From NCBI RefSeq assembly GCF_900142175.1, contig NZ_FQZX01000003.1:406471-470470 (forward strand): 64,000 nucleotides of DNA. Reading direction: 5' to 3'. Position 1 is the first letter of the stretch. Each line of letters starts with the position of its first letter. The notes beneath the pieces were generated by a model. That model had not been told where the DNA came from. It was given only the letters and a program-made list of their open reading frames with translations, and ran no database searches. The position numbers were made by a program, and so were the translations under genes. Shown in pieces: positions 1-7,955 of the stretch. The DNA comes from Maribacter aquivivus (GTDB lineage: Bacteria; Bacteroidota; Bacteroidia; Flavobacteriales; Flavobacteriaceae).

Positions 1-34
1 GTGTCAGCATGTGAGTTCTCGGCTACAAACAAAC

Positions 35-112
35 AGATTACTTCACTACGTTCGTAATGACGTTTTGTATCGAAATCGTCATTGCGAGGAGTTTTTTCAA
101 GACGAAGTGACA
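35..112. repeat. Dispersed REP-like inverted repeat
   Basis: Two related arms lie head to head. The arm at 77-112 begins CGTCATTGCGAGGAG and continues to ACGAAGTGACA. The arm at 35-62, read on the minus strand, begins CGTCATTACGAACG and ends GAAGTAATCT. The GTCATTGCGA...CGAAG pattern resembles small dispersed palindromic repeats common in intergenic DNA of many bacteria, including Bacteroidota. It lies just beyond the stop of the ATPase gene, a usual place for such elements. Only one pair was noticed in this window, so its dispersed nature is inferred from the pattern. Confidence 0.5.
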
Positions 113-123
113 TTTTCACTAGT

Positions 124-2094
124 TTAATCCCAATTTATTTTTTGCAATCTAACTGCATTCAAAATTGCCAATAGCGCTACGCCCACATCTGCAAAAACAG
201 CTTCCCACATAGTAGCTAAGCCTCCTGCTCCTAAGGCCAGAACAATTACTTTCACCCCAAAAGCCAAAGCAATATTTTGCCACACAATACTACGGGTAGA
301 ATTACCTATTTTAATAGCTGTGGCGATTTTAGAAGGTTGGTCGTTCTGTATAATAACATCGGCTGTTTCAATAGCTACATCGCTTCCTAGTCCGCCCATA
401 GCAATACCTACATCACTTGCGGCAAGTACGGGTGCATCGTTTATTCCATCACCTACAAATGCTATCTTCGTATTAGGTAGTTTCTTTAGTTTCTCAACTT
501 CATCTAATTTTTCTTCAGGTAACAATCCTCCTTTTGCCCAATCAATGCCCAATTGTTTTGCAACCTCTTGTGTGATGGAATCTTTATCCCCAGATAGCAT
601 AATAATTTTTGTGACTCCGGCAGCACGTATATTTTGAATTGCTTTTTGCGCATCTTCTTTCAATTCATCCGCAATGGTGACATAACCTGCAAATTTTCCA
701 TCTATCGCTACCAAAACAATAGATTCAACAATGGTGTCAGTTATCTTAGGTACCTCAATTTGATTCGCCGTCATTAAGGCTTTGTTACCTACTAAGACAA
801 CTTTGCTATTTACGATTCCTTTCAATCCTTTACCTGCAATTTCAGATACATCTGTTGCTTTATATGCTTCGCCTTCTGGTTTATATTCCAAAATAGCTTT
901 GGCAATTGGGTGTGTAGATTGCGTTTCAATGGCGATCAAGTACTTCATGAATTCATCTTCGGTAAAGATCTGATCTTTAACAAGATCCTTTATCTTAAAA
1001 ACACCTTTAGTTACGGTACCTGTTTTGTCCATGACCACTGTATTTACCTTGGTCATCGTATCTAAAAAGGATGCTCCTTTAAATAAAATACCATTTCTAG
1101 AAGCAGCTCCTAATCCGCCAAAATAGCCCAAGGGAATAGAAATTACCAGGGCACATGGACAAGAAATCACCAAGAATATTAAGGCACGATACAACCAGTC
1201 TTGAAATACATAATTTTCAACAAAAAAGTATGGAAGAAAAGTGAGTGCAATTGCTAGGTAAGTGACAATAGGAGTATATACCTTGGCAAATTTTCTTATG
1301 AACAGCTCCGTTTTAGATTTTCGTGCAGTGGCATTTTGTACCATATCAAGAATACGTGCAATAGAACTGTCCTTAAAAGCTTTGGTGGTTTCAATTTCTA
1401 TAACTCCGTCTAGATTTATACTGCCAGCATATACGGAATCTCCTTTTTTAAGGGAATCAGGTTTGCTTTCACCTGTTAATGCAGCGGTATTGAAAGAACC
1501 TTTTTCTGTGCGTAATACGCCATCTAGCGGGACTTTTTCACCTACTCTAACTTGTATTTTTTCGCCAATTTCTACTTCTTCTGGAGATATGGCAACAAAG
1601 CTATGATCACGGTAAACCAAAGCTTGATCCGGTCGTAGATCAAGTAAAGCTTTAATATTGCCCTTAGCACGCTTAACAGCAGCACTTTGGAACAATTCAC
1701 CAACACCGTAAAAGAGCATTACGGCAACTCCTTCAGGATATTCTCCAATACCGAAAGCGCCTATAGTTGCAATACCCATTAAAAAGAATTCCGTAAAAAA
1801 GTCTCCTTTTCTTATGCTTTCCCAACCTTCTTTTAAAACAGGTAGTCCTACAGGGATGTATGCTATAATATACCAGGCTAAACGTATGTAACCATCAAAG
1901 AATGGAAACGACTTAAAATAGTCTAGAGCTATACCAATCATCAGCATTATAAAACTGATGATTGCAGGTAAGTATGTATTGATGGTGAAATTTTCGCCAG
2001 CTTCGTTGTGATTGTGCCCATCGTCATCATGGCAGTGTTCACAAGTGCTTTTGGAAGCGGTAAGGGATTTTAAATCTAATTTATTCTTTTTCAT
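124..2094 (-). CDS. Heavy-metal P1B-type ATPase (Zn/Cd/Pb exporter class)
   Basis: This inner-membrane ATPase probably exports Zn(II), Cd(II) or related ions. Visible motifs (numbered from the ATG at 2094) are a His/Cys-rich N-terminus (CEHCHDDDGHNHNE), the transmembrane CPC motif at about 312-314 within SCPCALVIS, phosphorylation Asp356 in DKTGT, and the hinge GDGINDAP. The last membrane pair contains conserved Lys (FGVKVIV) and Asp (FADVGVA), as in the P1B-2 subgroup. There is no full N-terminal HMA domain, only the short metal-binding tail. The open frame extends to a TTG at 2127, but the ATG at 2094 (MKKNKLDLKS) is preferred; from it the protein is 656 residues. It follows the Fur-family gene by a few tens of bases on the same strand, so the two are likely one metal-responsive operon. 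Confidence 0.9.
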   Translation of the reverse strand: MKKNKLDLKSLTASKSTCEHCHDDDGHNHNEAGENFTINTYLPAIISFIMLMIGIALDYFKSFPFFDGYIRLAWYIIAYIPVGLPVLKEGWESIRKGDFFTEFFLMGIATIGAFGIGEYPEGVAVMLFYGVGELFQSAAVKRAKGNIKALLDLRPDQALVYRDHSFVAISPEEVEIGEKIQVRVGEKVPLDGVLRTEKGSFNTAALTGESKPDSLKKGDSVYAGSINLDGVIEIETTKAFKDSSIARILDMVQNATARKSKTELFIRKFAKVYTPIVTYLAIALTFLPYFFVENYVFQDWLYRALIFLVISCPCALVISIPLGYFGGLGAASRNGILFKGASFLDTMTKVNTVVMDKTGTVTKGVFKIKDLVKDQIFTEDEFMKYLIAIETQSTHPIAKAILEYKPEGEAYKATDVSEIAGKGLKGIVNSKVVLVGNKALMTANQIEVPKITDTIVESIVLVAIDGKFAGYVTIADELKEDAQKAIQNIRAAGVTKIIMLSGDKDSITQEVAKQLGIDWAKGGLLPEEKLDEVEKLKKLPNTKIAFVGDGINDAPVLAASDVGIAMGGLGSDVAIETADVIIQNDQPSKIATAIKIGNSTRSIVWQNIALAFGVKVIVLALGAGGLATMWEAVFADVGVALLAILNAVRLQKINWD

Positions 2095-2138
2095 AATACC
2101 TGCAAGGTCTGAAAATGAATAGTGCAACAGAAGTGCAT

Positions 2139-2555
2139 TTAATGCTCACTGCACAAATCGCAAATACCTTTAATAACCAAATTGGCATCTTCAGCGATAT
2201 ATCCTGATGGTAAATTAATATGCGGAATTTTATGTTCGGTCAAGCAAATCGTTTTGTCACATTGACTACAGTGAAAATGTAGGTGTAAATCTTGATCAAT
2301 TTCGCAATTGCAACCAGGTTGACACAGTGCGAATTTTGAAATATTTGTACCATCATCAATTTGATGTACAATACCTTTTTCTTCAAATGTTTTTAATGTG
2401 CGATATAAGGTTGTGCGTTCCGCTTTTTCAAAAGCATTTTCAATATCGGTTAACGCGACGGCAGTTTTTTTACCTGCCATAAATTTATAGATAAGTATGC
2501 GCATTGCAGTAGGGCGTACACTTTTATTATCTAATGTTTTTTCTATTTCAGTCAT
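2139..2555 (-). CDS. Fur-family metalloregulator (Zur/PerR/Fur type)
   Basis: A 138-residue Fur superfamily repressor. The N-terminal winged helix contains ERTTLYRTLKTFEEKGIV, the usual recognition-helix segment. The C-terminal dimerization half carries a His-rich strand (DLHLHFHC) and two structural zinc pairs, C96-x2-C99 and C132-x2-C135. Its stop lies just upstream of the P-type ATPase, implying co-transcription and metal-dependent control of that exporter. The short length and Zn-exporter partner suggest a zinc or general metal sensor, but Fur, Zur and PerR cannot be separated from sequence alone. Confidence 0.88.
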   Translation of the reverse strand: MTEIEKTLDNKSVRPTAMRILIYKFMAGKKTAVALTDIENAFEKAERTTLYRTLKTFEEKGIVHQIDDGTNISKFALCQPGCNCEIDQDLHLHFHCSQCDKTICLTEHKIPHINLPSGYIAEDANLVIKGICDLCSEH

Positions 2556-2950
2556 GCAAAAAAGCAGTTTAAAAATACCTTTAACACTAATGTAATCAAT
2601 GTTTTAGAAGATTTCAACTTGAGAGGATCTTTAACTTTAAATTAAGCAATTTAGTCTACTGAATAGAGTTCGATTTTTTGTTATAAAGTGCTGAAAATTC
2701 GAATAATATGGTGATGAGGACTCAATTTTTAAGAATAAAGAGTTTCGGTTAGAAAATCGGTGAATTATATATTTTTTTTAACTAAAAAATGAAGGTTTTT
2801 TATCTGTAGTTGCTTCAATTTTCGAGTTGGTAGTTTGTGTTTTTGATGAAAGGTTAATGATCCTTCAGTCAGTAAGATAGCGGATTTTAATTGCAGGTGA
2901 TCTTTAACGTTTTGACCTTTAATTTTTGAAAAATAAAATGGTTTTGAAGT
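2556..2950. other. 395-bp AT-rich intergenic region
   Basis: This gap lies between the Fur-family gene and the downstream hydrolase gene, both on the minus strand. It must hold the promoter of the regulator/ATPase operon at its left end. I found no convincing ORF, TAnnTTTG element, Fur-box-like palindrome or stable terminator. It is a run of AT-rich sequence with several T tracts. Confidence 0.5.
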
Positions 2951-3922
2951 CTATTCCACATCGTGTGCAATATGGAAAATAGCGTCGCCTTGATTCACAA
3001 TTGGTGATTCGTTGATGCAAATTACATATCCGGTTTCTTTGGCTTTTATTTTCTTTTCAAAATACCCGAACGGACCAGAAATGCTTCCGATTACTTCTCC
3101 TTTTTTTACTGCTTGACCGATTTTGATTGTGGGGTGAAACATGCCCGAATGTTTTGCTCGAACCCATTTAGAGGCATGAACCAATTTCGGAACCGTTTCT
3201 TTTAATGCATAATGAGAAAGTTCTTCTTCGAAATTTCGCATGCCTAAATGGTGCATCATTCTCAGCGCACCAACTATACCGGTATCGGTAATTTCGCTAT
3301 CTATATGAAGTGATTTTCCGCCCTCGTATAACAGTACCTTTTTGTCAAGTTGATGTAGCGTTTCACGAAACGATTTTTCTCTTCCGGCAGATTTTACAAT
3401 GAATTCTGCACCAAATATTTTTGCTAACGCTAATCCGTCAACATCATCACTATCAATTCTAATCTGTGGAGCGTTAAAACGGCTGTCACCACCTGTATGG
3501 TAATCTATACAGTAATCTATAACAGGAGCGATATCTTTTACCAAATGATATGCAAAGCGGCTTGCTAAGGATCCTCTTAAGGTACCAGGGAAAACTCTGT
3601 TTAAATCTCGACCATCTGGAAATTGACGCGTCTGGTTCAAGAACCCGAATATGTTTACAACAGGAATACAAATAATCATACCACATTCTGGACGGTTGAA
3701 TTTTTTGGATACGATTTGCCTAACAATTTCTACACCGTTAATTTCATTACCGTGAATACCACCTGTAATCAAAAGGGTAGGACCATCCTTTTTACCACGC
3801 TGTACAATTACCGGAACTTCAATTTTGGTTCTGGTGTGTAACTTTGCAATGTCTAAATTTAATTGGGCGCCTTTGCCTTTTTGTATGGTCTCCCCTAAAA
3901 CGGTATATTTTTTATTGAACAT
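2951..3922 (-). CDS. Succinylglutamate desuccinylase/aspartoacylase-family zinc hydrolase
   Basis: A 323-residue protein of the AstE/AspA branch of M14-like zinc carboxypeptidases, which release an acyl or amino group from N-acyl amino acids. The zinc site is visible as GGIHGNE (His57 and Glu60) and the later DYHTGG His at about 145. DLNRVFPG is the conserved substrate-binding stretch. After about residue 240 a barrel-sandwich-like tail (IKIGQAVKKGEVIGSISG...GYVICINES) replaces the usual C-terminus, as in many bacterial members. There is no signal peptide, so it is cytoplasmic. The substrate is not determinable here. It appears monocistronic. Confidence 0.85.
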   Translation of the reverse strand: MFNKKYTVLGETIQKGKGAQLNLDIAKLHTRTKIEVPVIVQRGKKDGPTLLITGGIHGNEINGVEIVRQIVSKKFNRPECGMIICIPVVNIFGFLNQTRQFPDGRDLNRVFPGTLRGSLASRFAYHLVKDIAPVIDYCIDYHTGGDSRFNAPQIRIDSDDVDGLALAKIFGAEFIVKSAGREKSFRETLHQLDKKVLLYEGGKSLHIDSEITDTGIVGALRMMHHLGMRNFEEELSHYALKETVPKLVHASKWVRAKHSGMFHPTIKIGQAVKKGEVIGSISGPFGYFEKKIKAKETGYVICINESPIVNQGDAIFHIAHDVE

Positions 3923-4030
3923 TTCTGTTGGCGTAAGTTTATTTTTTTCTGTATAACTTAAATAGTTCCAATTTGTTATATCTCAAAGGGCGAAATTAGT
4001 ATATAAATCTCTAGCCTTGCTGAAAAAAGA

Positions 4031-4070
4031 AACACGAATAACGGAATCATTAGGACTCCGTTATTCGTGT
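4031..4070 (-). terminator. Rho-independent terminator of the xylanase operon
   Basis: A perfect 14-bp inverted repeat, ACACGAATAACGGA at 4032-4045 and its complement at 4057-4070, has an 11-nt loop. Read on the minus strand the hairpin is followed by a T-rich run (TTCTTTTTT) toward 4021. It lies 27 bp past the GH43 stop and ends the GH10-symporter-GH43 transcript. Confidence 0.88.
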
Positions 4071-4096
4071 ATACAAGAAAATTGATGTTTTATTAA

Positions 4097-5116
4097 TTAT
4101 GAACTATAAGGGGTAATAGTTTTAATATGTCCGTCTGCTTGGTGCTCTAATTCCACCATTTTTACAGATCGTAAATGTGTTACGCCTTTAGAAAGACTAC
4201 TATCATGGTAGAATAAATAGAATTTATCTTCTACTTGGCAAATAGAGTGATGTGATGTCCAACCTACTACTGGTTCTAAAATTCTACCACCGTAAGTAAA
4301 AGGTCCGTATGGGTTGTCGCCAATAGCATAGCAAATAAAATGCGTATCGCCTGTGGAATATGAAAAATAATATTTGCCATTATACTTGTGCATCCATGAT
4401 GCTTCAAAGAATCTACGGTCATTATCGCCCTCTAATAAAAGTTCGCCATTCTCATCAAGAATCTTGATTTCTTTGGGTTCTTCTGAAAATTCCAATAAAT
4501 CATCGGTCATCTTTGCGACGATAGGTAATAGTGCAGGCTCATTAGGCTTTGGGAGTTCGTTATTGGAATTATATACATTGTTACGGTATTTCTGTAACTG
4601 TCCGCCCCAAATGCCTCCAAAGTACATGTAATAGCTTCCGTCTTCATCTTCAAAAACTGCTGGGTCAATGGTATAACTTCCTTTTATAGCTTCTGGTTCT
4701 GGGGTAAATGGTCCTTTAGGACTATTGGAAACAGCGACACCTATTTGGAAAATTCCATCTGCTTTTTTAGCAGGAAAGTATAAGTAGTATTTTCCGTTTT
4801 TATGCGCGGCATCTGGAGCCCACATCTGTTTTTCTGCCCATGCAACATCTTTTACATGAAGTGCAACACCATGGTCTGTGGCTTCACCACTTTCCCTATC
4901 TACGGAAATAACATGATAATCTTCCATAGCGAAATGACTTCCTAAATCATCAAAAGGAATATTAGATTCTATATCATGAGAAGGATATATATAAATTTTT
5001 CCGTCAAAATAATGTGCAGAAGGATCTGCGGTATAGATATGGTTAACTAAAGGTTGTGAAATTGCCTTTTCGTTCAGTTTATCAAAATCAATGTGGTCAA
5101 TGCTATCTTCTGGCAT
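4097..5116 (-). CDS. GH43 beta-xylosidase / arabinofuranosidase-type glycosidase
   Basis: A 339-residue five-bladed propeller hydrolase acting on xylo- or arabino-oligosaccharides. The three GH43 acidic residues are visible: Asp31 (TADPSAH, general base), Asp151 (IDPAVF, pKa modulator) and Glu238 (FFEASWMHK, general acid). The single-domain length and absence of a signal peptide place it in the cytoplasm. The gene starts 2 bp after the stop of the sugar symporter, so it likely cleaves the imported xylooligosaccharides. Exact specificity (xylosidase, arabinofuranosidase or mixed) is not resolvable. It is the last gene before a strong terminator. Confidence 0.9.
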   Translation of the reverse strand: MPEDSIDHIDFDKLNEKAISQPLVNHIYTADPSAHYFDGKIYIYPSHDIESNIPFDDLGSHFAMEDYHVISVDRESGEATDHGVALHVKDVAWAEKQMWAPDAAHKNGKYYLYFPAKKADGIFQIGVAVSNSPKGPFTPEPEAIKGSYTIDPAVFEDEDGSYYMYFGGIWGGQLQKYRNNVYNSNNELPKPNEPALLPIVAKMTDDLLEFSEEPKEIKILDENGELLLEGDNDRRFFEASWMHKYNGKYYFSYSTGDTHFICYAIGDNPYGPFTYGGRILEPVVGWTSHHSICQVEDKFYLFYHDSSLSKGVTHLRSVKMVELEHQADGHIKTITPYSS

Positions 5117-5118
5117 AC

Positions 5119-6570
5119 TTAAGCTTTTCTTCTAGTTATTAAATCTTGTTCTATTTGAGTTTCCATTTTTTTATTTATTTCATAAAGAAATAACAATGCT
5201 ATTGCTATGAAAAATGAAATTGCAGGGTATATGCTTACCAGCATTTTTGTTCCTTGTATGGCGCTTTCTGGTTGTATGATCGCATCTGTAGCTGCAAATT
5301 TCTTAGGTATATAGTCATAGATTCCTAATATCCAAGTAACTAAAGAGCTACCAATGGTTAAGCCCAATTTAAGACCTATCATCATTGCAGAAAATATAAT
5401 TGCCGTTGCCCGTCTGTTATTTTTCCATTCAGAGTAATCTGCTACATCTGCAATCATTGCCCATAGTAATGGGATGGTGATACCGTAAAAGAATCCGTGT
5501 AAAATTTGAGATAAGAACATTAGCTCTACAGAGGTTGGCGCAAAAAAGTAAAAAATTGCAATGAAAATAGTAGAGACAAATAGCGCTGCACCAAAAACAT
5601 CTCGTTTACCATATTTATCCGCCAAGCCTTTGGATAAGGATATACCAACGATCATAAATATTATACCACCGGCATTGAACAGTCCGAAACCTGCAGAAAT
5701 TGGGTTGTCACCAAAGAAATCTACTCCTATACTGTCAAGTCCATTTAAAATAGGATCTATAAATTCTGCCAAACTTGTAGCATCTACATAGTTTTCAAAA
5801 TAGTAAACATAAGAACCACCTTTCATCGCTAAAGTGATGAATACCAAAGTGGTTAATACCAACATTATGATCCAAGGCTTGTTCTTTACCAAATCACCTA
5901 AATCTTCTTTGAAGCTTGATTTTTGTTCTATGGTGGGTATGACTCTCTCTTTGGTTGTAAAAAAGGTGATTAACAGCATTATCGTTCCTATAATTGCCAA
6001 ATAGGTCATTACAATTTCAATACCTACCGCTTTGTTTCCGCCTCCTGCATATTGAATGATAGGCAACATGAATACTTGTACAAAGAATTGAGCGAACATT
6101 ACCGCCACAAAACGGTATGATGAAATACTATTACGCTCTTTCATACTACCTGTAATTACACCACTTAAAGCAGCATACGGTAAATTGTTAGCAGCATATA
6201 ATAATAAGAGTAGGGTATAGGTTACCGCAGCATAGACTACTTTGCCAGAATAGTCAAAATTGGGAGTGCTGAAAGCTAATAGAGCAACAACACCTAAGGG
6301 AATGGATGTAAACAAGATCCAAGGTCTAAATTTACCCCACTTACTTCTGGTTCTGTCTGCCAAGGCACCTACAATAGGGTTAAAGGCAAATGCAGCGACC
6401 ATACCGACAACAAATATTATTAACGAGGCGTCGTTGGTTTCTAGACCGTAAATATCGGTATAGAAATAAGCTAGATAGGTAACTAAGGTCTGGAAGACCA
6501 AATTGGCGGATAAGTCTCCTAAAGAATACCCTATTTTCTCCTTAAGAGATATTTTATGATCGTTGTTCAT
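5119..6570 (-). CDS. GPH-family sugar:cation symporter (xyloside/xylooligosaccharide type)
   Basis: A 483-residue, about 12-helix inner-membrane transporter of the glycoside-pentoside-hexuronide family (MelB/XynP-like). The N-terminal signature region (KEKIGYSLGDLSANLVFQTLVTYLA), the A/B-loop DRTRSKWGKFRPW and the mid-protein loop before KPWIIMLV are typical. It lies between the GH10 xylanase (23-bp gap) and GH43 (2-bp gap), so it most likely imports short xylooligosaccharides from the periplasm for the cytoplasmic GH43. Substrate is inferred from context. Confidence 0.9.
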   Translation of the reverse strand: MNNDHKISLKEKIGYSLGDLSANLVFQTLVTYLAYFYTDIYGLETNDASLIIFVVGMVAAFAFNPIVGALADRTRSKWGKFRPWILFTSIPLGVVALLAFSTPNFDYSGKVVYAAVTYTLLLLLYAANNLPYAALSGVITGSMKERNSISSYRFVAVMFAQFFVQVFMLPIIQYAGGGNKAVGIEIVMTYLAIIGTIMLLITFFTTKERVIPTIEQKSSFKEDLGDLVKNKPWIIMLVLTTLVFITLAMKGGSYVYYFENYVDATSLAEFIDPILNGLDSIGVDFFGDNPISAGFGLFNAGGIIFMIVGISLSKGLADKYGKRDVFGAALFVSTIFIAIFYFFAPTSVELMFLSQILHGFFYGITIPLLWAMIADVADYSEWKNNRRATAIIFSAMMIGLKLGLTIGSSLVTWILGIYDYIPKKFAATDAIIQPESAIQGTKMLVSIYPAISFFIAIALLFLYEINKKMETQIEQDLITRRKA

Positions 6571-6593
6571 TTTGTGGTATTTGGTTCGTTTTA

Positions 6594-7748
6594 TTAAAGT
6601 GTACTATCTTTTGCTATTTCGAGTACGCTGTAATAAGCTGGTTTTCTATTGTATTCTCGGTCAAATAATAATGGGTAGTTAGTTCTATCTTCTATTGGCC
6701 AACTGTTTAACCATGATACACCGTCATTTATACCCCAAAAAGTAACCCTGCTAATTTTATCGCTGTGTTTTTTAAATAAGCTGAAGATGTCTTTATAACG
6801 TTGTGCTAATTGCGTATTAACAGAGTCTGGTAATTCTTTAGTATAGGGATTCATGTGTTCACTACCTTCAAAGTTCTGACTTACTTCTGCACCTTCTAAG
6901 TCCCAAGGATTTGGTAGTACCGTGATATCAAATTCCGTAATCATTACTTGAATGCCTAAATCTGAATACTCCAATATACTTGTTTCAATTTCCTCTAATG
7001 TGGGATCTTCTAAACCCCAATGTGCTTGCATTCCAATACCATCAATTCTAGCGCCGCTTGCTTGTATGTCCTTAACCAACTTAATTGCACCTGCTCTTTT
7101 TTCTTGGCGGGTCATGTTATAATCATTGTAATAGAGCTCCGCCTTAGGGTCGGCTTCTTGTGCCCATTTGAAAGAATTGATCAAATAGTCTGGTCCTAGT
7201 TGTTTTAGAAATAATGAATTTCTTAAGGTGCCATCTTCGTTTAGCGCTTCGTTTACAACATCCCAACCATGTATTTTGCCTGAGTATCTAGCAGCAACAG
7301 TTTGAACATGGTTTTTTAAACTAGCGGATAGTTCTTCTTTTGACTCTATTTTTTCCACCCAGCCTGCAAGTTGACTATGCCAAACGAGGTTATGCCCTAT
7401 AAAGGCGATATCATTTTTAGTGCTAAAATCTATATACTTATCTGCGGTCTCAAATTCAAACTTTCCCTGCTCTGGTTCCATATACGTCCACTTCATTGAA
7501 TTTTCTGGTGTAATGGTGTTGTATTCTGTTAGTACAATTTGTTCGCCAAGACTATCTTTTTTTGATACAAGATTGTCGTTAACCGCGCTACCAATTAAAA
7601 AATTACTTTTAAACGCCTCCTTAAGTGTGGGTTCTTTTTCAACCTCAGGAGTTGTCTTTTTTTCTCCACAGCCAATCATTAAAATTGAGGCAAGTATTAA
7701 AGTGAATTTAATGCTTGTTTTATGTTTAGACTTTAAATTTCTTTTCAT
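6594..7748 (-). CDS. GH10 endo-1,4-beta-xylanase lipoprotein
   Basis: A 384-residue GH10 enzyme that cuts internal bonds of xylan. A lipoprotein signal peptide ends at LMIGC (Cys27), so it is anchored to a membrane, either periplasm-facing or on the cell surface. Both catalytic glutamates are present: Glu167 in WDVVNEAL (acid/base) and Glu272 in VMITEFDI (nucleophile). WHSQLAGW and the GIGMQAHW strand are also typical. A 30-residue insertion after the nucleophile strand (around 278-307) is usual for Bacteroidota GH10 enzymes. It is the first gene of a three-gene operon with the symporter and GH43, transcribed after the hybrid regulator gene. Confidence 0.95.
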   Translation of the reverse strand: MKRNLKSKHKTSIKFTLILASILMIGCGEKKTTPEVEKEPTLKEAFKSNFLIGSAVNDNLVSKKDSLGEQIVLTEYNTITPENSMKWTYMEPEQGKFEFETADKYIDFSTKNDIAFIGHNLVWHSQLAGWVEKIESKEELSASLKNHVQTVAARYSGKIHGWDVVNEALNEDGTLRNSLFLKQLGPDYLINSFKWAQEADPKAELYYNDYNMTRQEKRAGAIKLVKDIQASGARIDGIGMQAHWGLEDPTLEEIETSILEYSDLGIQVMITEFDITVLPNPWDLEGAEVSQNFEGSEHMNPYTKELPDSVNTQLAQRYKDIFSLFKKHSDKISRVTFWGINDGVSWLNSWPIEDRTNYPLLFDREYNRKPAYYSVLEIAKDSTL

Positions 7749-7955
7749 AATTTTTGTTGTTGTTTTTGGATTTCAGTAGGGGCTTAAAAATACAATCTTG
7801 AACTAGTTTGCATTGTAATATTTGATGCATTAGATAGGAATCTTGTTGCATCATGGGATAGTGCGGTGGTCTAATTTGAATTTTAAGTAGATTCGGCTTT
7901 AAAAAATTAAGGAATTGATAATTAATAACCTAAGCGAAAATCATATTCTCACTTA

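Noticed and set aside
1262-1606. 114-codon plus-strand ORF inside the P-type ATPase
   Set aside because: Antisense shadow of conserved actuator-domain coding sequence.
2095-2127. TTG start of the P-type ATPase at 2127
   Set aside because: An in-frame ATG 33 bp downstream begins a basic N-terminus typical of the family; TTG remains only a possibility.
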